Under the pieces are notes generated by a model. That model was not told the DNA's origin. It did no database searches and saw only the letters and a program-made list of their open reading frames with translations. Both the position numbers and the translations under genes were made by a program. A stretch of DNA of 64,000 nt. It comes from Coprobacillaceae bacterium UN01-12pH3A (lineage in GTDB: Bacteria > Bacillota_I > Bacilli_A > Erysipelotrichales > Coprobacillaceae). The stretch lies in contig JAQENU010000001.1 of NCBI GenBank assembly GCA_027676805.1, forward strand, positions 310,001 to 374,000. Reading direction: 5' to 3'. Below are positions 48,615 to 58,392 of this stretch, piece by piece (the stretch's first letter is position 1; every line of letters starts with the position of its first letter).

Positions 48615-49715
48615 ATGAGTTTATATGGAATAGATATTTCGAGTTGGCAAAGTGATCTCGACATAAATCAAATTGCCTGTGATTTTATTATTGTTAAAGC
48701 AACGGAAGGAATTGAGTATGTAAATCCTGCTTTTAATAAACATGCACAACAAACCGTCAATTCTAAAAAGAAACTAGGATTTTACCATTATGCTCAAAAC
48801 AGATTATTTTCTGCTGAGGAAGAAGCCGATTTTTTCCTTAAAACAGCTCAAGAATATTTTTATAAAGGGGTTCCAATTTTGGATTGGGAAGAAAATACTC
48901 AAGATGTTGAATGGGCGTTTATCTGGCTCCAACGTATTGAACAGGCTACCGGAGTTAAGCCAATAATTTATATGTCAGAAAGTGTAGTTAATCAACATGA
49001 CTGGTCAAGCATTGCGAATCATGGATATGGACTATGGGTTGCAAAATATAAAGACTATACACCAAATTTTAATTTTGATACAACCGCTATGAGTAATCCG
49101 CCAGCAGTTATGCATTGGCCTTTTTATGCAATGTGGCAGTTTACTTCTGTTGGACAAATCGATGGGTATCTTGGCAATCTGGATTGCAATATTTTTTATG
49201 GAGATCAAACAGCATGGGATCAGTATACTAAAAAGAAAGAGAACAGTTTTGAAGATATTGCCACGTCAACTAACCCCTCATTTAAGATTGGAGACAAAGT
49301 TAGATTCAGCACTTGTTATCAATCTGCTTATGACAATATCGAAAAACATTTAGACGCTTCTATGATGCTTAAAGATCAAGGTGTTATTACAGCCATCTAT
49401 CCTAATACCAATAATCCATATTTATTAGATGATGGATTATGTTTCGTTAACGATGGCGATATTCGAGAGGTTTTAAACTCAGCCTCCCCATCTAAAGTCA
49501 CATTCCCGCAGTCTGGTGGAACTTGGAATGTTTACCCACTAAATACAGCCCCAGTATATGGAAATCAGATAGGACAAATCAATCCAGGATATTACGGTGA
49601 TTTAACATATACGATCGTAGATCGTCCAATGAATGATGTAGTTACAATTGATACAGAGGCATTCGGTCGAGTAAATGTTTATGCTTCATTCGATGATGGA
49701 GTCCGATTTAATTAA
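48615..49715 (+). CDS. GH25 endolysin (N-acetylmuramidase) with C-terminal wall-binding repeats
   Basis: A start at 48615 (MSLYGIDISSWQ) follows GAGGAAAGATAAG. The 366-residue protein has a GH25 catalytic domain (residues ~1-195) with GIDISSWQ (Asp) and LDWEENTQ (catalytic Asp/Glu), plus ATEG and YMSES motifs. The C-terminus contains an SH3b-like module with KIGDKVRFSTCYQSAYD and NPYLLDDG near residues 220-290. A second wall-binding module with GTWNVYPLNTAPVYG and PGYYGDLTYTIV follows. It cleaves peptidoglycan after holin opening. Confidence 0.9.
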   Translation: MSLYGIDISSWQSDLDINQIACDFIIVKATEGIEYVNPAFNKHAQQTVNSKKKLGFYHYAQNRLFSAEEEADFFLKTAQEYFYKGVPILDWEENTQDVEWAFIWLQRIEQATGVKPIIYMSESVVNQHDWSSIANHGYGLWVAKYKDYTPNFNFDTTAMSNPPAVMHWPFYAMWQFTSVGQIDGYLGNLDCNIFYGDQTAWDQYTKKKENSFEDIATSTNPSFKIGDKVRFSTCYQSAYDNIEKHLDASMMLKDQGVITAIYPNTNNPYLLDDGLCFVNDGDIREVLNSASPSKVTFPQSGGTWNVYPLNTAPVYGNQIGQINPGYYGDLTYTIVDRPMNDVVTIDTEAFGRVNVYASFDDGVRFN

Positions 49716-49722
49716 TTTTAAT

Positions 49723-49758
49723 GGTTAGAAAGATAAATTCTTTCTGACCTATTTTTTT
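49723..49758 (+). terminator. Intrinsic terminator at the end of the tail/lysis genes
   Basis: GGTTAGAAAG (49723-49732) and CTTTCTGACC (49740-49749) pair with one G-U, followed by ATTTTTTTG. Confidence 0.8.
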
Positions 49759-49893
49759 GACATTACATGGCTTTTCTGTTTTTTAAAACATACCTTCATT
49801 TATTTTCTTAATAAACATTTATACAGAGGTGTTGCACAATACTGGTATATTTTTTTGTTAATTGGTATAATAAATACATTAAGGAGGTTAGTT

Positions 49894-50244
49894 ATGATAA
49901 AAATTGAAATCGTTCAAGACTTTATTAATCCTGATGAAGAACTTACAAAAGAAAAATGTGCCATGTATATACGACACATCAACGATACACTAAAGCAGGC
50001 TCGTGCTTCTATTTATGATTTGTTTTTAGGAGGTAAAAGTTTAAAATATGCGATCTATATTCTAGCATTCTCCATGATGCTTTACTTTATTTTTAAGCAG
50101 CCCTTTATTTTATCCTTAACCTTATTTGAGATTATAGGATACCTTCTGCTTTCTGTATCGTTAAGTGAGTATCTGACTAAAAAATTAAAAAGCAGTTTAA
50201 AGATTCAGCGTAAGTATTTTATTGATCAATTTGAAAAATTATAG
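49894..50244 (+). CDS. Two-TM membrane protein at the element's right edge
   Basis: The start at 49894 has AAGGAGG seven bases upstream. The 116-residue protein has an N-terminal soluble region (IEIVQDFINPDEELTKEKCAM), two TM helices (YAIYILAFSMMLYFIF, FILSLTLFEIIGYLLLSVSL) and a basic end. TATAAT at 49866-49871 may be its promoter. It does not resemble a phage protein I know and may be chromosomal or a passenger gene. Function unknown. Confidence 0.6.
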   Translation: MIKIEIVQDFINPDEELTKEKCAMYIRHINDTLKQARASIYDLFLGGKSLKYAIYILAFSMMLYFIFKQPFILSLTLFEIIGYLLLSVSLSEYLTKKLKSSLKIQRKYFIDQFEKL

Positions 50245-50261
50245 TAATCTTTACCAAAGAT

Positions 50262-50298
50262 AAAAGGATGTCCCCTAGAATCAGGAGAACATCCTTTT
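50262..50298 (+). terminator. Bidirectional terminator between convergent genes
   Basis: AAAAGGATGT (50262-50271) and ACATCCTTTT (50289-50298) form a perfect 10-bp stem; the loop contains a partial inner pairing. It serves the small TM gene and the opposing ABC permease gene. Confidence 0.8.
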
Positions 50299-50302
50299 TA
50301 CA

Positions 50303-53300
50303 TTATTCAATACTCTTTAAAGACTCAATCATATCAATTTCATCCAAGCTCTTGCGCATGATGCGGTTGATAATAAACGTAAACAGAACTGTTAAGACTA
50401 AGGCATAGACATAACTCATTAAATCCAAAGAACGATAAAACATCGTTGCATCAATTTCTACAGTACGGATAACGAATTGATGTAGCAGAGTTCCAAACAC
50501 CAATCCTAAAACAGCACCAATGCCCGACAAGAGAATATTTTCTCTAAAGACATAATCATAGACTTCTTTTGGATAAAAACCTAGCACCTTTATTGTAGCA
50601 ATCTCATTCATACGTTCTTGTATGTTGATATTGGTTAAATTATATAAAACAACAAAGGCAAGTATCGCTGCCACCACAATGATGATCACCACAACAATAT
50701 CGATACTTTTAATCATCGTATTAAAGTTTTCACTTGCGGTAGATATGAACTGCACACTCTTGACATGCTCCTGTTCCTTTAAAACAGTGGCAAGCGGATC
50801 TTCCAGCTCAGTATTATTGTCTTTCATCCTGAATAAAATCTGATTGTAGGATAGTGTTTCCTTGGTCAAATCTTCATACATGGTTTTTGACATATATACA
50901 TAATGTCCATAATAGTTTTCACAAATATTAGAAACTGTCACTGAGTATGGCTGATCATGAATAGTCAGCGTAATTTCTTCTCCTGACTTCACTTTCAATA
51001 GTTCAGCAGTTTTCTTACTAAGTATGACCCCATCATCTTCTAAAGGCAATTCATTGAGATCATCATCATAGTAATGCACTAAATCATTATAACGTTCTGA
51101 CAATACCCTAAATGTTCCATTCAACTCTTTCGCGTGTTTCGAAGAGGTAATCGCTGTTGATTTTTCACTGATCGCCATTGCTTCCGCCACATTATATTGA
51201 GCACTGACATTATTCACTACTTCCGTTAAATTATCACTGTCGATTTCATCATCCAGGCTGACACTTCCATCAAAGTTCCATACTTCATTAAATTGTAACG
51301 GGATAATTTGTTTAATAGAATTTTTAATACCAAACCCGGTAACAATCAAAGCACTGCAGCCGGCAATCCCCGCAATAGACATAAAGAAACGTTTTTTATA
51401 GCGGAACATATTTCGGACTGTAACTTTCTGATTAAAGTTTAGACGCTTCCAAATTACATTGATCTTTTCTAAGAAGATACGTTTCCCAAGTTTCGGCGGT
51501 TTAGGACGAAGCAGCACAGCCGGATTGCTGTTTAATTCATCATAGATCACATACGCCGTAACTGCCAATGTAATGATTACCGAAATAAACAATGTTAATG
51601 GAATAATATACGGGGTTAAATGAATATGAATAGCGGCATTCACCTGATAAAGCAGACTTGTATATAAATAATAGATAATATTCGTAAAGAATACTGTACC
51701 AAAAGCAATTCCTAATATACTGGCAAAGAAAGTAGCTAATAATACATATTTAATATATAAAAGCATAACATCTTTCTTTGAATAGCCTAATGCTCTCAGC
51801 GTTCCATTTTGCAGACGCTGCTCCTCCACCATACGTGTCATCGTGGTCAGTGAGACTAAAGCCGCCACTAAAAAGAACATTAATGGGAACACCTTCGATA
51901 AAGCATCCATTGCCTGCGTATCATTTTGATAGCTGACAACCCCGGCATTTTCGTTTTTCGTCAGCGAATAGAGAACACCATCGGGAATATCCTTGATTTT
52001 CTGCTGCGCTTCATCAATCTGTATTTTCGCATCATCTAACTGCGCTTTTGCTTCTTCTAATTGCCGTGTAGTGTCAATTTCTGTATTTTCCAAAGCGGCT
52101 TCTTGCTTCTGCACTTCCAAAGAAGCCTGCTCTAATTCATTATTGGCTTTCGTTAATTCCACATTCGCATTGATCAACTGTTTAATACCATCTAATTTTG
52201 TTTGCAGGTCATCACTCATGACATTCACTTTATCTTTTAATTCTTCCAAGCTTTTATTCGCTTCCTGATTTATTTGATCTAAAGAGCCTTCAATCTGATC
52301 CTGCGGCGGCAAATCCGGAGCAACAGGTTTATCCGGCAAAGTAACGTCTACTTTTGGAATCGCATTGATCTCTTCTTGATATTGTTTGATTTTCTGATTT
52401 AAAGAGTCAATTTCTTCTCCTGCCGTAGCCGTCTGTTCATTCAGCTGATTTTGTGCATCTAATAACTGCTTTTTATTTTCAATGATCGCTATTTTACCTT
52501 CCAGCAATTGAATCTTAGCATTATTGATCGTCTTAGTGAATTCCTCTTTATTGCGATTATATTCCTCTAATCCATCTTCATATTCTTTTAACGGACCACT
52601 CAGCTCCTCTTCATAGCGTCCGACAATTTCTTTTTTTGTCTTTACCAAATCATTTTGCAGCATGTCTGTAATATTCGCTTTAACCGTGCGGGTCACATCG
52701 TCATACTGATCATCGAAATAGCCAATTGTCTGACTTGCTTCATACCCCACCACAATTTCATTATATATATTTTCATGATTGCGCAGATCTCCTAATTCAC
52801 TTGGGATCGCAAGCGTTTTTATGTCATTGTTTCTTGCGATAATAAACCCTTCATTTTCAGCATTCGTATAAGAGTTTGTTCCTCTTTGAATATTTGAAAT
52901 ATAACGGGAGTCATGAATAATACCTACCACTTTCAAATTCAATTCACCAGTATCATTTTGAATGGTGATTGTTTTATCCAATAAATCTAAATCTTCAAGG
53001 CGTGCATCAATGAGACATTCACCATCATTTTCAATGTTGCGTCCCTCGATAATATCAGGCGCATAAAACTTCTGAGTCTGTCCATGAGCAATCACATTTA
53101 CTTCTTTTTTCAAGTCTTCCTGTTTTAATACAACATCTGTGCGATAGGCTCCCTCAATCTTGCTGACTCCTTCGATAGCAGCAATTTTATCGATATCTGT
53201 CTGAGTAAAGCCAAAAGACGAAATAAGATTTAAATCTCCATATTCATGCTGTTTTAAATAAGCATCCATCGATTTTTGCATTGTTATCGGGGTATTTCTT

Positions 53301-53425
53301 AATCCGGCAAAAAAGGCGGCACCTAAAAAAACGATGACAAAGATAGAAAGAAAACGAGATTTTGTTTTTCTAAGACCTCTTCTAAAAACCAGTTGATAAG
53401 CTTTTTTCTTCATCTTACCACTCAA
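50303..53425 (-). CDS. FtsX-like ABC transporter permease with coiled-coil insert
   Basis: This 1040-residue membrane protein starts with a basic region and a TM helix (KKTKSRFLSIFVIVFLGAAFFAGLR). A large extracellular region with a MacB-PCD-like domain follows, with a coiled coil (residues ~280-480) of Asn/Gln/Glu-rich heptads. The first FtsX core lies at ~515-640 (PLMFFLVAALVSLTTMTRMVEEQRLQNGTLRALGY) and a second near 900-1030 (NINIQERMNEIATIKVLGFYPKEV). This architecture belongs to large ABC permeases of Firmicutes linked to peptide export or envelope stress. The ATPase gene overlaps by 11 bases. Confidence 0.88.
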   Translation of the reverse strand: MSGKMKKKAYQLVFRRGLRKTKSRFLSIFVIVFLGAAFFAGLRNTPITMQKSMDAYLKQHEYGDLNLISSFGFTQTDIDKIAAIEGVSKIEGAYRTDVVLKQEDLKKEVNVIAHGQTQKFYAPDIIEGRNIENDGECLIDARLEDLDLLDKTITIQNDTGELNLKVVGIIHDSRYISNIQRGTNSYTNAENEGFIIARNNDIKTLAIPSELGDLRNHENIYNEIVVGYEASQTIGYFDDQYDDVTRTVKANITDMLQNDLVKTKKEIVGRYEEELSGPLKEYEDGLEEYNRNKEEFTKTINNAKIQLLEGKIAIIENKKQLLDAQNQLNEQTATAGEEIDSLNQKIKQYQEEINAIPKVDVTLPDKPVAPDLPPQDQIEGSLDQINQEANKSLEELKDKVNVMSDDLQTKLDGIKQLINANVELTKANNELEQASLEVQKQEAALENTEIDTTRQLEEAKAQLDDAKIQIDEAQQKIKDIPDGVLYSLTKNENAGVVSYQNDTQAMDALSKVFPLMFFLVAALVSLTTMTRMVEEQRLQNGTLRALGYSKKDVMLLYIKYVLLATFFASILGIAFGTVFFTNIIYYLYTSLLYQVNAAIHIHLTPYIIPLTLFISVIITLAVTAYVIYDELNSNPAVLLRPKPPKLGKRIFLEKINVIWKRLNFNQKVTVRNMFRYKKRFFMSIAGIAGCSALIVTGFGIKNSIKQIIPLQFNEVWNFDGSVSLDDEIDSDNLTEVVNNVSAQYNVAEAMAISEKSTAITSSKHAKELNGTFRVLSERYNDLVHYYDDDLNELPLEDDGVILSKKTAELLKVKSGEEITLTIHDQPYSVTVSNICENYYGHYVYMSKTMYEDLTKETLSYNQILFRMKDNNTELEDPLATVLKEQEHVKSVQFISTASENFNTMIKSIDIVVVIIIVVAAILAFVVLYNLTNINIQERMNEIATIKVLGFYPKEVYDYVFRENILLSGIGAVLGLVFGTLLHQFVIRTVEIDATMFYRSLDLMSYVYALVLTVLFTFIINRIMRKSLDEIDMIESLKSIE

Positions 53426-54119
53426 TCAAATCTATCGAAGTAGGTTCCGGATTCAATTCCATATCTTCTACTTTCCCATTTTTCAGATGAATGACACGAT
53501 CTGCCATCGGTGCAATGGCTAAGTTATGTGTGATCACGACAACTGTCATTTTATAGCGATCCGCCATCTCTCTTAATAATTTTAAAATAGTTTTACCGGT
53601 TTTATAGTCTAAAGCGCCTGTTGGTTCGTCACAAAGAAGGAGTTTTGGGTTTTTAGCAATCGCTCTGGCAATCGCTACACGCTGCTGCTCCCCGCCAGAA
53701 AGCTGTGCCGGGAAGTTCGCCTTACGTTCATCCAACCCCACACGATCCATAACCTCGTTGGAATCCAACGGATTTTTACAAATCTGAGAAGCTAATTCTA
53801 CGTTTTCCAAAGCCGTTAAATTTTGGATCAGATTATAAAATTGGAACACAAAGCCAATATCATCACGACGGTATTTAGTCAGCTGCTGCTGATCAAAACC
53901 GGCAATATTCGTATCATCCACATAGATCGTTCCGCTGGTTGGTGAATCCATCCCTCCTAAAAGATTTAGGATCGTTGTTTTCCCTGCTCCGGAAGCTCCT
54001 ACGATCACCACAAACTCTCCTTGATTAATTTCAAAGTTAACGCCATCACTGGCATTAATTGTCACTTCCCCCATGACATAAGACTTTTTAACGTCTTTAA
54101 ATTCAATAAATGAGCGCAT
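53415..54119 (-). CDS. ABC transporter ATP-binding protein (MacB/LolD type)
   Basis: This 234-residue ATPase has Walker [13 protein letters not shown] (near 40), the Q-loop, the [14 protein letters not shown] signature (near 140), Walker [14 protein letters not shown] and the H-loop VVITHN. MacB/LolD-type ATPases partner with FtsX-like permeases. The start at 54119 (MRSFIEF) is preferred since GAGG lies six bases upstream; the ATG two codons earlier abuts the site. It overlaps the permease gene by 11 bases, forming a two-gene operon. Confidence 0.92.
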   Translation of the reverse strand: MRSFIEFKDVKKSYVMGEVTINASDGVNFEINQGEFVVIVGASGAGKTTILNLLGGMDSPTSGTIYVDDTNIAGFDQQQLTKYRRDDIGFVFQFYNLIQNLTALENVELASQICKNPLDSNEVMDRVGLDERKANFPAQLSGGEQQRVAIARAIAKNPKLLLCDEPTGALDYKTGKTILKLLREMADRYKMTVVVITHNLAIAPMADRVIHLKNGKVEDMELNPEPTSIDLIEW

Positions 54120-54195
54120 ATTCATCCTCGCTTTCTTTCTTCTATCATGTTAATATAATAGCATAAAACCCAATTAGATTAAAGGAAGGATACCT

Positions 54196-54726
54196 ATGAA
54201 AATAATTATTATGAGTGATTCTCATCTGAAAAATGAAACGGTGATGGCCATTATCGCCCATCATCCGGATGCCGATTATTACATTCACTGTGGTGATGTC
54301 GGAAAGCCGATTGATCAAAAAAGCATTCCTAATTTCTATATTGTCAAAGGAAACAATGACTATAGTGATTTTCCTAAAGAACTGCTGCTGACAATAGATC
54401 ATAAACAGTTTTTTATCACTCATGGCGATGCCTATCAGGTTGATCTTGGCTTAGATGAACTCTGTCGTGCCGCACAAAAAAAGCAGGTGGATTATGTTTT
54501 ATACGGTCATACTCATCATCCCTGTAAGCAAGTGATTGATTCTATTACCTTCATCAATCCCGGCAGTGTAACTTTTCCTCGCGGCGGGCAGATCTTTGTT
54601 CCCAGCTACTGTATTTTAGAAAATAATGAAACTCATTTTTACCATGCCAAAACATTTGAAAGCATCGATCATTTATTTGAGCCTAAAAAAAGAACCTCTT
54701 TATTCAAAAGGCTCTTTGGCAAATAA
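54196..54726 (+). CDS. YfcE/MJ0936-family metallophosphoesterase
   Basis: A 176-residue calcineurin-like phosphoesterase. Metal ligands are visible in MSDSHLKNE, HCGDVGKP, KGNNDY and LYGHTHHPCKQ. The fold is the compact YfcE type that hydrolyses phosphodiesters; the natural substrate is unknown. AAAGGAAGG precedes the ATG. Its C-terminal FLEPKKRTSLFKRLFGK is basic. It ends one base before the opposing KtrA-like gene's stop. Confidence 0.85.
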   Translation: MKIIIMSDSHLKNETVMAIIAHHPDADYYIHCGDVGKPIDQKSIPNFYIVKGNNDYSDFPKELLLTIDHKQFFITHGDAYQVDLGLDELCRAAQKKQVDYVLYGHTHHPCKQVIDSITFINPGSVTFPRGGQIFVPSYCILENNETHFYHAKTFESIDHLFEPKKRTSLFKRLFGK

Positions 54727-55401
54727 TTATTTTTCAATTAAATAGTCATATTTTTCAACTGCTTCGGTTTCTCCCAAGACAAGGAAATGATCCCCGTCTT
54801 CAATCACGTAATTTGGATCTACAGATAATACCAATTTTTCCTGATTCGCATAACGAATCGCAAGAATATTCATTTTATAGGCAGAACGAACATTTAATGT
54901 CTTTAGAGTTTTGCCAATCCAGCTCGCCGGAGCTTTCATTTCAATGATACTGTAATCATTATCGACTTCAATAATATCGATAATGTTTTTTCTTACCAAG
55001 CTTTTTGCGACACGTTCTCCCATTTCTTTTTCAGAACGCACCACACGATCCGCTCCGATCTTCAATAAGATCTGCATGAACTGCTTGTTTTTTGCTTTGG
55101 CTAAAACATAAGGAACGCCAAGCTCTTTCACATTCATTACTGAAAGCATGCTTTCTTCTAAATGATTCCCAATCGCTACAATAACGGTATCGAACTCACC
55201 AATTCCTAAGCTACGCAATTCATTAATATCTGTCGCATCTGCCTGAACCGCTTTTGTGACAGTGTCGGCAATACGTTCCACACAAGTGATATCACGATCG
55301 ACTGCTAATACTTCATACCCCATTTTAGCTAAGCTTGAGGCAATCGTTGAACCAAATACACCTAGACCGATAACTGCAAATTGTTTTCTTTTGTTTGACA
55401 T
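54727..55401 (-). CDS. ktrA: Potassium uptake regulatory subunit (KtrA/TrkA, RCK)
   Basis: This 224-residue protein has an N-terminal Rossmann RCK-N domain with GLGVFGSTIASSLAKMGYEVLAVDRD (near residues 12-37) and a C-terminal RCK-C/TrkA-C domain (VLSVDPNYVIEDGDHFLVLGE). It binds ATP/ADP or c-di-AMP and gates the partner channel from the cytosolic side. It lies 9 bases downstream of the TrkH/KtrB gene, completing a two-gene Ktr system. Confidence 0.9.
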   Translation of the reverse strand: MSNKRKQFAVIGLGVFGSTIASSLAKMGYEVLAVDRDITCVERIADTVTKAVQADATDINELRSLGIGEFDTVIVAIGNHLEESMLSVMNVKELGVPYVLAKAKNKQFMQILLKIGADRVVRSEKEMGERVAKSLVRKNIIDIIEVDNDYSIIEMKAPASWIGKTLKTLNVRSAYKMNILAIRYANQEKLVLSVDPNYVIEDGDHFLVLGETEAVEKYDYLIEK

Positions 55402-55410
55402 AATTCTTCC

Positions 55411-56799
55411 CTACCCTATAATAATTTCACCTTTTGGGAATACCATATTCCCAGTATTTTTTTGTGATTTTCTCATGAATGACAGCATCATGGTAATTGG
55501 TCCAATACGTCCAATATACATTAAAATAATGATGACAATTTTTCCGACATCACTTAATGATGGTGTCAGACCAGCAGTTAACCCCACTGTCGCAAAACCT
55601 GAAAAAGCTTCAAAACATAGATCGATAAAGCTTTGTTCTTCCGTAATCGTTAAACAGAATAACCCGACAACGACTAATGCTAAAGAAAAGATGAAGATAC
55701 ATAAAGAACGCTTTAAGAAGTCAATTTCGATACGTCGTTTAAAGACATTGACATTATCGTCTCCTTTAAACAATGATTTTAAAGTAATCATGATGACTGC
55801 GAATGTGACTGTTTTTACCCCACCGGCTGTTCCGGCAGGTGATCCACCGATAAACATATAAATACACATAATAAATTTAGTAGCGACCGTCAACTGAGCG
55901 CAGTCAATGGTTGCAAATCCAGCGGTTCTCAATGTAGTGGATTGGAAGAAGGCTCCCATCAGCTTATAGCCGCCATCCATACCGCCAATCGTATTTGGAT
56001 TTTTGTATTCTAATAAATAGACAAGAATAGTTCCGCTGATTAATAAAAAGACAGTTGTCGTTAATACCAGTTTAGAATGCAGTTCTAATGATTTAAAGAT
56101 ACGCACTGCCGATTTACGAAATGAATAGCCTTCTTTTATTTTATTGGCAATATCAAACCATACACAGAATCCTAACCCCCCCATAATAATTAAAATACAG
56201 ATCGTAAAATTAATAATAAGATTATTCTGATATGGTACTAAGCTGCTTGCTCCAATAATATCAAATCCGGCATTACAGAATGCAGATATGGAATGAAATA
56301 CTCCCATATAGAGTCCTTTAAACAACCCATAATCCGGAATAAACTGACTGCATAAAAGCAATGCTCCGATTCCTTCAAAAAGGAAAGTGTAAATCACGAT
56401 ATTCCTTAAAAAATGAGACAGGTTGTTTAACGAATTCACATTCAGTGCTTCTTGAACTACTAATTTTGATGTAAACGATAAACGTTTTCTTGCTTTGACA
56501 TAAATCAATGTCATAAACGTCAAAAAGCCTAAACCACCGATCTGAATCAGACATAGAATGACAATTTGTCCGAACAGAGAATACTGATCGACTGTCGGAT
56601 AAGGAACCAGTCCTGTCACACAGGTTGCAGATGTTGCAACAAACAGATGATCCAAATATCTTGCCGGTGTTCCATTGTTGGCAATAGGCAAAGTCAGCAA
56701 AAGTGAACCGATAAAGATCACAGCTAAAAAGCTTAATGCAATTTGGCGCGTAGGCTTAATCATTCTTTTCTTTTTGCCTCGGACGATAACCTCTTTCAT
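55411..56799 (-). CDS. ktrB: TrkH/KtrB-family potassium transporter
   Basis: This ~462-residue membrane protein has about ten hydrophobic segments, including the four pore-helix repeats of the SKT family (for example ATSATCVTGLVPYPTVDQYS, SAFCNAGFDIIG, LRTAGFATIDC and FEAFSGFATVGLTAGLTP). These contain the selectivity glycines. It mediates K+ (Na+) uptake with KtrA. GGGAGG precedes ATG 56799; the longer frame upstream overlaps the next gene without a ribosome site. Length favours KtrB over TrkH proper. Confidence 0.9.
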   Translation of the reverse strand: MKEVIVRGKKKRMIKPTRQIALSFLAVIFIGSLLLTLPIANNGTPARYLDHLFVATSATCVTGLVPYPTVDQYSLFGQIVILCLIQIGGLGFLTFMTLIYVKARKRLSFTSKLVVQEALNVNSLNNLSHFLRNIVIYTFLFEGIGALLLCSQFIPDYGLFKGLYMGVFHSISAFCNAGFDIIGASSLVPYQNNLIINFTICILIIMGGLGFCVWFDIANKIKEGYSFRKSAVRIFKSLELHSKLVLTTTVFLLISGTILVYLLEYKNPNTIGGMDGGYKLMGAFFQSTTLRTAGFATIDCAQLTVATKFIMCIYMFIGGSPAGTAGGVKTVTFAVIMITLKSLFKGDDNVNVFKRRIEIDFLKRSLCIFIFSLALVVVGLFCLTITEEQSFIDLCFEAFSGFATVGLTAGLTPSLSDVGKIVIIILMYIGRIGPITMMLSFMRKSQKNTGNMVFPKGEIIIG

Positions 56800-56809
56800 A
56801 AAAGCCTCC

Positions 56810-58390
56810 CTATAGATTTTTATCTGCGATGATGATCTGGGCACATTTAATGCCGTCGATCGCAGATGTCATAATTCCCCCGGCAGCACCTGCTCCTTCA
56901 CCAATAGGATAGATATTGCCTATGTTGCACTGATAGTTTTCATCACGAACGATTTTAACAGGTGACGAGCTTCGACTCTCCACAGCCGTTAAAATAGCGT
57001 CTTCATTGGAAAACCCTTTAATCTTTTTATCAAAAGCGCGCAGTCCATCGCGCATTGCTTCACATATATAGGTTGGAAATAATTCCCATAGATTAGCAAA
57101 CACAATCCCCGGCTGATAGCTTGGGATCACTTTACCGTAATGATCTGATGTTTTTTTCTCCATAAAATCTTTTACTAACTGAGCTGGGGCATGATAATTT
57201 CCGCCCCCTAGTTCAAACGCTTTTTGCTCTAACTGAATTTGGAAGTTCATTCCCGCAAACACATCTTCACCCTCGAAATCTTCTGGCAAAACAGAAACCA
57301 AAACCGCACTGTTTGCATTGTCACCATCACGAGCAAACTCACTCATCCCGTTTGTCACAACACCGCCTTCTTCAGAACTGCTGGCGACAACATAACCACC
57401 GGGACACATACAGAAAGTGTAAACACCTCTGCCGTTTTTATCATGATAAGCCAGCTTGTAATCCGCAGCTTTTAGCGGCAGATCATCACGCTTATATTGA
57501 TTATGATTGATCAACGCTTGTTTATGCTCTATTCTTGCACCTACTGCAAACGGCTTTCTTCTCATTTTAATCCCGCGTTTATATAATAAACGATAAGTAT
57601 CGCGAGCCGAATGTCCTAATGCCAATACTAAGTGATCACAGTATAGTGTTTGTCGCTGACCGTCTTTTAAAACAGTGATGCTTTTAACTTGTCCGTTTTT
57701 TTCTTCAAAATCGATAAAAGTGGTTTCAAAAAGCACCTGTCCGCCAAGAGAAAGAATGGTTTCCCGCATATTTAATACAACCTGTTCTAAATAATCGGTG
57801 CCAATATGCGCTTTTGCTTCATATAGAATTTCCTTCGGTGCCCCCGCTTTAACAAATTCTTTTAAAATATAATCTTTTCTTTTATCTTTAATATTGGATG
57901 TCAGCTTTCCATCGGAAAAGGTTCCTGCACCACCTTCACCAAACTGTACATTGCTGCTAGGATCTAATTTTCCTGTCTGCCAAAATGTCTGAATGTCCTT
58001 TTTTCTTTTTTCAACGCATTTTCCGCGTTCAATCAAAATCGGCTTCATTCCTGCATAGGCTAAAGACAACGCACAAAACAGCCCTGCCGGACCACTTCCG
58101 ACCACCACCACTTTTTCATCTGATTGAACTTTCGGAATCATGAAGTCATCTTCCTGATACACGCTTAATGCCAGCTTAGAGCTATTTATTAAAGCTTGTT
58201 CATCTCCGCTGTAGCTAAAAGCAAAACTGCAGATATAATGAATATCCCTTCGACGGGCATCAATGGAACGCTTCAATAACATGACATTGCTCACGCACTT
58301 TGTCCTTACATTCAATAATTGTGAAATCAGCTTAGGGTAAGCACTTTCCGGTGTGTTTAATTTTACTTTAACGTTCGCTATTTTCAGCAC
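56810..58390 (-). CDS. FAD-dependent NAD(FAD)-utilising dehydrogenase (COG2509 type)
   Basis: This ~526-residue protein has a short N-terminal ferredoxin-like region and then a Rossmann FAD motif VVVGSGPAGLFCALSLAYAGM (near 105). It also shows GGAGTFSDGKLTS and a C-terminal IYPIGEGAGAAGGIMTSAIDG flavin motif. The family is widespread in anaerobic Firmicutes with an unknown substrate. The GTG start at 58390 is favoured by GGAGGTATAGAC just upstream, and it follows the stop of the HI0933-family gene by two bases. Confidence 0.85.
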   Translation of the reverse strand: MLKIANVKVKLNTPESAYPKLISQLLNVRTKCVSNVMLLKRSIDARRRDIHYICSFAFSYSGDEQALINSSKLALSVYQEDDFMIPKVQSDEKVVVVGSGPAGLFCALSLAYAGMKPILIERGKCVEKRKKDIQTFWQTGKLDPSSNVQFGEGGAGTFSDGKLTSNIKDKRKDYILKEFVKAGAPKEILYEAKAHIGTDYLEQVVLNMRETILSLGGQVLFETTFIDFEEKNGQVKSITVLKDGQRQTLYCDHLVLALGHSARDTYRLLYKRGIKMRRKPFAVGARIEHKQALINHNQYKRDDLPLKAADYKLAYHDKNGRGVYTFCMCPGGYVVASSSEEGGVVTNGMSEFARDGDNANSAVLVSVLPEDFEGEDVFAGMNFQIQLEQKAFELGGGNYHAPAQLVKDFMEKKTSDHYGKVIPSYQPGIVFANLWELFPTYICEAMRDGLRAFDKKIKGFSNEDAILTAVESRSSSPVKIVRDENYQCNIGNIYPIGEGAGAAGGIMTSAIDGIKCAQIIIADKNL

Positions 58391-58392
58391 GT

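Noticed and set aside
19662-50244. Contractile (R-type) tailocin
   Set aside because: No sheath, baseplate wedge or lysozyme-spike genes were found; the Dit/Tal/long tape-measure set is siphovirus-like.
19402-50300. Attachment-site direct repeats bounding the element
   Set aside because: Comparing the two flanks by eye gave no convincing repeat; a computed self-alignment of 19400-19700 against 49700-50300 would settle it.
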